Part shown: positions 1 through 5,134 of the stretch, in pieces
How the letters are laid out: every line of letters starts with the position of its first letter
How positions within the stretch are numbered: the stretch's first letter is position 1
Source: Pseudomonadota bacterium
GTDB lineage: Bacteria > Cyanobacteriota > Vampirovibrionia > LMEP-6097
Assembly (NCBI GenBank): GCA_009924885.1
Contig: RFQS01000128.1
Span: 1 to 6,420, forward strand
Direction: 5' to 3'
DNA length: 6,420 nucleotides
Notes under the pieces: generated by a model
Database searches by the model: none
What the model saw: the letters and a program-made list of their open reading frames with translations, nothing else
What the model was told of the DNA's origin: nothing
Translations under genes and position numbers: made by a program

Positions 1-1
1 A

Positions 2-61
2 GCTCAAGCTAAATCAGCAGGAATAGATTCACAGAGCTTGATTGAGATTTTAATTAATTAA
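2..61 (+). CDS. Possible C-terminal tail of an upstream gene (partial)
   Basis: One frame is open from the left edge to a TAA at 59-61 and reads AQAKSAGIDSQSLIEILIN; the other two + frames close at bases 10-12 and 24-26. The stop lies 9 bases before the permease ATG, which fits the end of a preceding gene in the same operon. The tail does not look like the usual end of a DppB/OppB permease, so the identity of the gene cannot be given. Nineteen codons is too little to be sure that it is coding. Confidence 0.35.
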   Translation, partial: AQAKSAGIDSQSLIEILIN

Positions 62-70
62 TTCAATTTA

Positions 71-1087
71 ATGAAAAACTTCCAGATTCAGCTCTCCATA
101 ACGATCTTAGCCATCCTTTACGGATTTGTATTTTTTGCTGATTATATAGCTCCCTATAATCCTTGCGAGCAAAATAATAAAGCGAGCTATGCTAGCCCCT
201 CTAAATTCGGCGTAGATACTCATGGCATTTACGCTTATCAACAAAATTGTATTTACAACCCTAAATCTTATAAAAAAGAAACTCTAAATACTAAGCAGAA
301 GATTTATCTAGAATTTTTCACACCCAAAAAGCTTATCAGCACAAGATTAGCTGCTGATATTTATCGCAAAACATCTTCAAAGGCGAATTATAAAATCTAC
401 ATACTCGGCACCGACCAACTCGGCAGAGATAATTTTTCACGTTTAATCCACGGAGCCAAACCCAGTCTTACAGTAGGTTTTCTTGCATTATTAATAGCAT
501 TCCCAATTGGAGCTCTGTATGGAGCGATCTCTGCTTACTCTAGTCCATTTATTGATAATATTTTAATGAGATTAGCTGAGGCGATGATGAGCTTCCCCAG
601 TTTTTATTTATTAATAATTCTAGCGGCTCTGCTGCCAGCGAGCCTTACGAATATAGAACGCTTTGCTTTAATTACTATAATTCTGTCATTTACTGCTTGG
701 GCGGGCTTAAGTAGAGTTATTCGCGGTATTCTGCTTTCGATTAAAGAAGAAAATTATGTTAGCTCTGCTAAATTAATGGGTGCAAGCCCCCAGAGGATCA
801 TTACACAGCATTTAATCCCACAGAGTTTTTCATACTTAATAGTCGCAGCGACTCTCTCTATACCAGGCTTTATCATAGGAGAATCAGCTTTGAGCTTCCT
901 AGGCTTTGGCATAAATCAGCCAGATCCAAGCTGGGGAAATATTCTCAGCGAAGCTAAAGAATTGAGTAATTTATTTCATCGCCCGCAGATGTTAATTTAT
1001 CCTTCTCTCTTGATTTTCCTTGCGGTTTATAGCTATAACGTGCTTGGTGATTATCTGCGAGATAAGTTAGATACGCAGCATTTATAA
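71..1087 (+). CDS. Peptide/oligopeptide ABC transporter permease, DppC/OppC family
   Basis: An inner-membrane permease of the binding-protein-dependent peptide importer family, which forms the channel with a DppB/OppB-type partner and is driven by two ATPases. A membrane segment at about residues 8-28 is followed by a long hydrophilic stretch (29-110), then the family motif GTDQLGRD (113-120) and further membrane segments near 135-157, 178-192, 198-217, 253-274 and 308-326. The EAA loop that docks on the ATPase is clear at 226-251, with EENYVSSAKLMGA, a Gly, and the downstream HLIP. ESALSFLGFG and PSWGN (271-289) are also typical. At 338 residues it is somewhat longer than the usual ~300, owing to the loop after the first membrane segment. 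No partner permease, ATPase or binding protein is visible; they may lie upstream. There is no clear Shine-Dalgarno before the ATG, only AT-rich DNA. Family assignment is firm; dipeptide versus oligopeptide versus other solute cannot be settled. Confidence 0.9.
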   Translation: MKNFQIQLSITILAILYGFVFFADYIAPYNPCEQNNKASYASPSKFGVDTHGIYAYQQNCIYNPKSYKKETLNTKQKIYLEFFTPKKLISTRLAADIYRKTSSKANYKIYILGTDQLGRDNFSRLIHGAKPSLTVGFLALLIAFPIGALYGAISAYSSPFIDNILMRLAEAMMSFPSFYLLIILAALLPASLTNIERFALITIILSFTAWAGLSRVIRGILLSIKEENYVSSAKLMGASPQRIITQHLIPQSFSYLIVAATLSIPGFIIGESALSFLGFGINQPDPSWGNILSEAKELSNLFHRPQMLIYPSLLIFLAVYSYNVLGDYLRDKLDTQHL

Positions 1088-1110
1088 GTAATAAACCCAC
1101 CTGAATTCCC

Positions 1111-1233
1111 TGAGACCGCTGCACAACGTGCAGTTTCAAGGCTGAAGAGGACGAATGACCGCAGTGTACTTAACGTACATGAGGATCATGAGGACGACGA
1201 AAACGCAGAAAATGGAGTTGTGCAGCGGTCTCA
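1111..1233 (+). repeat. Palindromic repeat element, intergenic copy
   Basis: A 123-bp element bounded by a perfect 17-bp inverted repeat: TGAGACCGCTGCACAAC at 1111-1127 and its exact complement at 1217-1233. The 89-base interior (1128-1216) matches the interior of the element in cysN at 81 positions without gaps. It contains a small hairpin (TGTAC 1165-1169 with GTACA 1175-1179) and a tandem pair CATGAGGAT/CATGAGGAC (1178-1195). It begins 24 bases after the permease stop and ends 20 bases before the apt ATG, filling nearly the whole intergenic gap. It carries no transposase, and I see no target duplication. One frame is open through the whole element, the same frame that is translated in cysN. 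It resembles Rickettsia palindromic elements in size, symmetry and behaviour, but I do not recognise its sequence as one of the named families. Confidence 0.88.
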
Positions 1234-1253
1234 TTTTGCTAAAATAAAAATTA

Positions 1254-1805
1254 ATGCAAAGCAATTTACTAAGCCTAGAAGATAAAGTAAAACAGTCTAT
1301 CCGTGAGGTTCCAGACTTCCCGAAGCCTGGGATAAATTTTAAAGATATAACGACATTACTCCAGGATATAGAACTCTTTAATGAAGTGATAGAACACTTT
1401 ACTAGAGAGCTAAAGACAGAAAATATTCATCATATTATCGGCATCGAATCTCGTGGATTTATTTTTGCAGTTCCTTTAGCGATGAAGCTTAATGTACCAT
1501 TCATTCCTGTAAGAAAGCCTAATAAACTGCCAGCAGATACTCACAGGGAGACCTATGCACTAGAATACGGTGAAGATAGCTTGGAGATTCACTTGGATGC
1601 TTTTAAGTATCAAACAGATGAAAATGTTCTAATCGTCGATGATCTACTTGCGACTGGGGGCACGGCTTTAGCTACATCTAAATTAGTGACTCAGCTTGGG
1701 GCTGCTAAGGTGAGCTTTCTATCTTTAATTGAGCTTAGCTTTCTTAATGGTAGAGAGAAATTAGAAAATGCTGGACTTGAAGTGAAGACACTGATTAAGT
1801 ATTAG
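1254..1805 (+). CDS. apt: Adenine phosphoribosyltransferase
   Basis: A cytosolic purine-salvage enzyme that converts adenine and PRPP to AMP and pyrophosphate. The type I phosphoribosyltransferase signature VLIVDDLLATGGT lies at residues 125-137 and binds the PRPP ribose-phosphate. Other Apt hallmarks are the N-terminal DFPKPGINFKDIT (21-33), ESRGF (65-69), RKPNKLP (87-93) and YALEYG (101-106), which covers the flexible catalytic loop region. At 183 residues it is the normal family length and looks intact. The ATG at 1254 gives the expected short N-terminal extension before the PKPG motif; there is no clear Shine-Dalgarno, only an AT-rich leader that starts right after the palindromic element. 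It may be read from the permease transcript through the element or from its own promoter. It converges with the amidase remnant downstream. Confidence 0.96.
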   Translation: MQSNLLSLEDKVKQSIREVPDFPKPGINFKDITTLLQDIELFNEVIEHFTRELKTENIHHIIGIESRGFIFAVPLAMKLNVPFIPVRKPNKLPADTHRETYALEYGEDSLEIHLDAFKYQTDENVLIVDDLLATGGTALATSKLVTQLGAAKVSFLSLIELSFLNGREKLENAGLEVKTLIKY

Positions 1806-1815
1806 ATCTCCAGAC

Positions 1816-1834
1816 TTAGTACGATAGTAACTAA
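1816..1834 (+). terminator. Weak hairpin after apt, possible terminator
   Basis: TTAGTAC pairs with GTAACTAA, with one bulged A and a GATA loop, 10 bases after the apt stop and inside the gap between convergent genes. The stem is AT-rich, and the following T-rich DNA (ATTTATAATCTTTTCT) is not a clean T run. The position fits a terminator better than the sequence does. Confidence 0.25.
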
Positions 1835-1848
1835 ATTTATAATCTTTT

Positions 1849-2447
1849 CTAAGAGTTTTCTGTTAATACTCGAGTTCCTGGTTCCTTTGGTTGATTCACT
1901 ACATGTTGACTATTAGCTAGCTTTATTTTGCCTGCTGTTAATAAATCTCCAAGTCTTGTCTTTACTGATTGTTTATATGCTGAATGGGTTCCAAATACGT
2001 TGCAATCGGTTCCTCCATGTTGAGCATGATAACTGACTTCAAGAGGCTCGCCACTATAATAATCTTTAACATATTTGCGAATTAGTTTTTCTAAAGTATC
2101 TTGCTGAGGTGCTTTAATATCATGATCTAATTTAGTGTGAGCTGCTGAAATATTTATTGAATCCGGATTCACCCCTTTCGCCCCCAAGCAATGTTTTTTG
2201 GATCTACGTATTGTGTCGCGGTTCCATCTCTGTCAATAATAGTGTGGTAGGATAAATTCCTTTCTTTAAGAGTGTTAATAGCATTTTGTGTTGTTGGACC
2301 TAATGTTTCATGTATTACGATTCTTTTAATATCACCTTTGCCTCTATTTGCAATCCTAAATCCACTATCAGCTGGTGGTAATTTAGACCACTGAATATCC
2401 TCCTTATTGGAGCCCCCACTAAACGAGCTCCCTGTTTTGTAAGCCAA
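1849..2447 (-). pseudogene. N-acetylmuramoyl-L-alanine amidase (Amidase_2/PGRP fold), frameshifted
   Basis: The family cleaves the lactyl amide between muramic acid and the stem peptide of peptidoglycan. The upstream part (2447-2169) has the first strand and zinc ligand in RIVIHET (His46), followed by SYHTIIDRDG and VDPKNIAWG, the usual Amidase_2 order. It stops at TGA 2171-2169. The downstream part, in the -1 frame, begins with VNPDSINIS and continues with SYHAQHGGTDC, where a His and a Cys eight residues apart match the spacing of the remaining zinc ligands in T7-lysozyme-like amidases. It ends at 1849. Joined, the two parts give about 199 residues, a normal size. The 5' end is unsettled: the only start is a TTG at 2447 right after an in-frame TGA, without a Shine-Dalgarno, and no signal peptide is visible. 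A decayed gene is the simplest reading; programmed -1 frameshifting or a missing G in a G run are the alternatives. It follows trpC by 52 bases on the same strand. Confidence 0.65.
2158..2178 (-). other. Slippery-type heptamer plus 14-bp palindrome at the amidase frameshift
   Basis: Read on the - strand, the amidase frame runs CGA AAG GGG TGA. The bases A AAG GGG (2178-2172) fit the X XXY YYZ form on which both tRNAs can re-pair after a -1 slip, and the -1 frame is the one that continues the amidase. The next 14 bases, TGAATCCGGATTCA (2171-2158), are a perfect palindrome that could fold as a 5-bp stem with a CCGG loop. The palindrome begins immediately after the heptamer, closer than the usual 5-8 base spacer of frameshift stimulators, and G-rich DNA lies just upstream. 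The bases are certain; a working recoding site is not. Confidence 0.35.
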
Positions 2448-2465
2448 TCAGTATTAGCATTACCC

Positions 2466-2487
2466 AAAAAAGGTTTCAGGAAAGCCT
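2466..2487 (-). terminator. Possible rho-independent terminator after trpC
   Basis: On the - strand, AGGCTTTCCTGAAACCT can fold into a 7-pair stem (one T-G pair, one C-A mismatch) with a 3-base loop. The last T of the stem continues into TTTTT. It starts 13 bases after the trpC stop and would end the four-gene operon before the amidase. The stem is short and imperfect, so readthrough or no function is quite possible. Confidence 0.35.
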
Positions 2488-2499
2488 ACTCAAGCAATT

Positions 2500-3321
2500 T
2501 CAAAACACCCCACGAAAAAGCTCAATAGCAGCAGCCTTCACATCCTCCTGCCGCATAAGTGACTCCCCCACGAGAAAACCCTTAACCCCATAATTCATTA
2601 ATCGCTTAACATCCTCAGCAGAGCTAATCCCAGACTCAGATATAATAAATCTATCTTTGAGTCTATCTTTAAATTCTTCGATAAGATTAATCGTCGTTTC
2701 TATATCCACATTAAAAGTATTTAAATCACGGTTATTAATCCCTATCAGCTTAGCTGGTGTATTCAGCGCTCTTCTCAGTTCCACGGTATCATGCACCTCT
2801 AGAAGTACGTCTAAACCTAAATCCTTCGCATAAAAATATAGTAATGCTAACTCCTTATCATTTAAGATAGCTGCGATTAAAAGTACCGCAGAAGCCCCAG
2901 CAGATTTAGCTTGCAGAATCTGTCTTTTATCTATAATAAAATCTTTTCTTAAAGTAGGTAGAGAGCTAATCCCAGAGACGATTTCTAAATATTTAAGACT
3001 GCCCTGAAAATACTGTTCATCAGTAAGTACTGAAAGTATATGAGCGCCACCCTGCTTATAAGCCTCAGCTAGAGCGAGTGGCTCAAAATCTTCACGAATA
3101 AGACCTTTACTTGGACTTGCTTTTTTAAGTTCTGCGATTAATACTGGACCATAAGTTTTAGTAAAAACTTCTATCAGTGAAGGTTTACTAAGAATTTTCG
3201 TTATGCTCTTTTCAGAAATAGCCTTTTCAAGTTTTTCATAGACCGATTCTAAAACAGCCAAACTAGGTAACAGCTTTAGCTCTTCTTTTTTAGTATTAAC
3301 TATCTGATTTAGAATACTCAT
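2500..3321 (-). CDS. trpC: Indole-3-glycerol phosphate synthase
   Basis: A cytosolic (beta/alpha)8-barrel enzyme that closes the indole ring of 1-(2-carboxyphenylamino)-1-deoxyribulose 5-phosphate, giving indole-3-glycerol phosphate in tryptophan synthesis. The barrel motifs are in order: IAELKKASPSKG (62-73, catalytic Glu64 and Lys66), LRKDFI (124-129, Lys126), LLEVHD (173-178, Glu175), IGINNRDL (193-200), ISESGI (227-232, Glu229) and GFLVGESLM (248-256, phosphate binding). At 273 residues it is the monofunctional form, with no TrpF domain, and it looks intact. Its ATG overlaps the cysN stop in an ATGA, which points to translational coupling. No other trp gene is in the window, so whether the pathway is complete cannot be judged here. 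A weak hairpin with a T run follows the stop. Confidence 0.96.
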   Translation of the reverse strand: MSILNQIVNTKKEELKLLPSLAVLESVYEKLEKAISEKSITKILSKPSLIEVFTKTYGPVLIAELKKASPSKGLIREDFEPLALAEAYKQGGAHILSVLTDEQYFQGSLKYLEIVSGISSLPTLRKDFIIDKRQILQAKSAGASAVLLIAAILNDKELALLYFYAKDLGLDVLLEVHDTVELRRALNTPAKLIGINNRDLNTFNVDIETTINLIEEFKDRLKDRFIISESGISSAEDVKRLMNYGVKGFLVGESLMRQEDVKAAAIELFRGVF

Positions 3322-4742
3322 CTAATCATGCCCGCAGCTACAGTATTATTAGTTATTTCATCTATTAAGATAAACGAGCCAGTAGAACGACTTTCATCAT
3401 ATTTATCCACCGGAATAGCTTTAAGTAGTTTAAACTCTACTCTAGCTATATCATTAAGAGACAGGGTCTCAGCTGGATGCTTAGAGAAATTATTAATATC
3501 AAGTTTATATTCTATCTTAGTTGGCATAGCTTTAACCAAGCTAGAACAGTGTTTCAAGTAATATTTTTTACCTAACTGGAAAGGGTCTTCACTCATCCAG
3601 CATAAATCTGCACTAAACTGAGCTTCTAAAGCTGGTTCTTCACCTGCTTTCACAAACATATCACCACGACTGGTATCTATCTCATCCTCTAAACATATAG
3701 TTACAGACTGCCCAGCATAAGCTCTATCTAGTTTAGCTTCGTATAAATGAATAGACTTAACTCGTGATTTTTTCTTGGATGGCAGAGATATAATCTCGTC
3801 CCCGACCTTAATTTCACCGCAGGTAACTTTTCCAGCAAAGCCTCTAAAATCTCTATACTCTGGTGAATCATTACGAATTACTATCTGCACGGGCATTCTA
3901 AACTTATTAAAACTCTGCACAGTATTTGGATTGACCGATTCTAGAACCTCCATAATAGTAGCTCCCTTATACCAAGGCATATTATAAGACTGCTGTCGAA
4001 CTCCAATTTCTGCGTTTTCGTTGTCCTCATGATCCTCATGTACTTCTAGTACACTGCGGTCATTCGTCCTCCTCAGCCTTGAACTTGCACGCTCGACAGC
4101 AGTCTTATCGTGAAGTTGTTCACCACGATTCACGACATTATCACCAGCTAAAGCTGAAACAGGAATATAAAATATCTGACTCGGCTTAATACCTATGCTA
4201 GTCATCATTTCATCAAAACTACTAACTATCTCGTTAAATTTAGCTTCTGAATAATCGACTAAATCCATTTTATTTACAGCGACTATAAAATAAGGAATCC
4301 CCAGTAAAGCAGAGATATAAGCATGCCTACGAGACTGATCTAATATACCATTACGAGCATCGACTAAAATAATCGTAAGATTAGCTGTAGATGCACCAGT
4401 CACCATATTTCTGGTGTATTGAACATGCCCTGGTGTATCTGCGATAATAAATTTTCTTTTCGGTGTCGCGAAATATCTATAAGCCACATCGATGGTAATC
4501 CCCTGCTCTCTTTCAGCAGCTAAGCCATCTGTAAGTAAAGAAAGATCTATACCATTAAAACCTTTTTTAGCACTGGTTTTCTGCACGGACTCTAACTGAT
4601 CTTCAAATATAGCCTTAGAATCAAAGAGCAATCTACCTATTAAAGTAGATTTACCATCGTCCACACTACCAACAGTAGTGAACTTCAATATCTCTGTATC
4701 TTTCTTATTTGCAACTAACATCTTCAAAAAGAATTTTATCAT
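3318..4742 (-). CDS. cysN: Sulfate adenylyltransferase subunit 1 (GTPase subunit) with an in-frame repeat insertion
   Basis: The GTP-hydrolysing subunit that drives CysD-catalysed formation of adenosine 5'-phosphosulfate from ATP and sulfate, the first step of sulfate assimilation. All translation-factor-type GTPase motifs are present: GSVDDGKS (25-32), GITIDVAYRYF (81-91, the CysN/NodQ form), DTPGH (102-106), NKMD (157-160) and SALAGDNV (196-203). EF-Tu-like domains 2 and 3 follow from about residue 255. Residues 212-253 are encoded by a palindromic element that separates GDNVVNRGE from NMPWYKG, segments that are nearly adjacent in ordinary CysN. The frame is kept and the rest of the protein looks intact. 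The length is 474 with the insert, so about 430 without, and there is no APS kinase domain. The ATG at 4742 lies 2 bases after the upstream stop with a GAGG about 10 bases before it; Met8 is an alternative start. No cysD is adjacent, which is unusual. Confidence 0.94.
   Translation of the reverse strand: MIKFFLKMLVANKKDTEILKFTTVGSVDDGKSTLIGRLLFDSKAIFEDQLESVQKTSAKKGFNGIDLSLLTDGLAAEREQGITIDVAYRYFATPKRKFIIADTPGHVQYTRNMVTGASTANLTIILVDARNGILDQSRRHAYISALLGIPYFIVAVNKMDLVDYSEAKFNEIVSSFDEMMTSIGIKPSQIFYIPVSALAGDNVVNRGEQLHDKTAVERASSRLRRTNDRSVLEVHEDHEDNENAEIGVRQQSYNMPWYKGATIMEVLESVNPNTVQSFNKFRMPVQIVIRNDSPEYRDFRGFAGKVTCGEIKVGDEIISLPSKKKSRVKSIHLYEAKLDRAYAGQSVTICLEDEIDTSRGDMFVKAGEEPALEAQFSADLCWMSEDPFQLGKKYYLKHCSSLVKAMPTKIEYKLDINNFSKHPAETLSLNDIARVEFKLLKAIPVDKYDESRSTGSFILIDEITNNTVAAGMIR
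3984..4108 (-). repeat. Palindromic repeat element, in-frame copy inside cysN
   Basis: A perfect 16-bp inverted repeat, ATAAGACTGCTGTCGA at 3984-3999 and its complement at 4093-4108, bounds a second copy of the intergenic element at 1111-1233, on the opposite strand. The aligned unit is 3985-4107, 123 bp, or 41 codons, so insertion keeps the frame. The encoded peptide runs from about KTAVERASSRL through the acidic HEDHEDNENAE to RQQS. The arms differ from the intergenic copy at 11 of 34 positions but remain paired, whereas the core differs at 8 of 89. The inner hairpin is one pair longer here (TGTACT/AGTACA). It lies where the GTPase domain passes into domain 2, probably a surface loop. Confidence 0.9.
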
Positions 4743-4744
4743 GG

Positions 4745-5134
4745 CTAGACAGCCTCACTAAGATAAATCCTTCTCTTTAAACTTTCAGCAAAGCTCAAGA
4801 GCTGCTTCTTTGGCACATACTCTATAGTAGCCTTATCATTTTCTACAGCTATAATCATAGAACCTGTTAGAAAGAAGGTTTCATAAACTACTGAAGAAAT
4901 TTTTTTATTATAAAAATCTACGACTTTTATTCCCCAGAAAGGCTTTTTATCTATAAAGATCACACGATGATTAGTGGAGATCAGTAGCCCTAAGCTTTTA
5001 TTAAAAAACCCTCTCACTGACTCGATCACCTCTTCATCTTCATGCAGCACATCTTGAACAGCCTCATCTTCATGAGAAAATAGAAGACGTAAAGGAACAG
5101 AGATTAAGAAAAAAAACTCAGACCAGAATTTCAT
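4745..5134 (-). CDS. Small protein with a bacterial PH-like domain
   Basis: A 129-residue protein of unknown function. Residues from about 30 to 125 have the strand pattern of YokE-like bacterial PH domains: an acidic lead-in (LHEDEEVIESVRG), then LLISTNHRVIFIDKK, VVDFYNKKISSV, GSMIIAVENDKATIEYVPK, and a closing helix SFAESLKRRI. The N-terminus (residues 4-20, WSEFFFLISVPLRLLFS) is hydrophobic and could touch the membrane, but it is too short and irregular to be called a signal peptide. Its ATG shares one base with the stop of the debranching-enzyme gene (TAATG), and its stop is 2 bases before cysN, so it is translated as part of that operon. The domain assignment is by pattern only; no ligand or partner can be inferred. 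Confidence 0.7.
   Translation of the reverse strand: MKFWSEFFFLISVPLRLLFSHEDEAVQDVLHEDEEVIESVRGFFNKSLGLLISTNHRVIFIDKKPFWGIKVVDFYNKKISSVVYETFFLTGSMIIAVENDKATIEYVPKKQLLSFAESLKRRIYLSEAV

Noticed and set aside
954..1139. A 61-codon open frame on the - strand over the permease end
   Set aside because: It lies opposite a well-supported gene and the left arm of the repeat, has no recognisable motif, and starts inside the repeat. It is a shadow frame.
1111..1233. The palindromic element as an insertion sequence, CRISPR unit or terminator
   Set aside because: It encodes no transposase, only two dispersed copies are present with no array or spacers, and the paired arms are separated by 89 bases with no T run after them.
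1218..1245. A promoter for apt made from the right arm of the repeat: TTGTGC, 16 bases, TAAAAT
   Set aside because: The -35 match is only TTG, and transcription would start almost at the ATG. It is too weak to annotate, although mapping the apt 5' end would settle it.
2391..2403. A strong GGAGG Shine-Dalgarno on the - strand inside the amidase
   Set aside because: No start codon in the amidase frame follows at a workable distance. The bases are explained by the Lys-Glu-Asp codons of the coding frame.
3328..3987. Two + strand open frames (3328-3561 and 3775-3987) opposite cysN
   Set aside because: They are antisense to firmly identified CysN domains 2 and 3 and show no protein family features.
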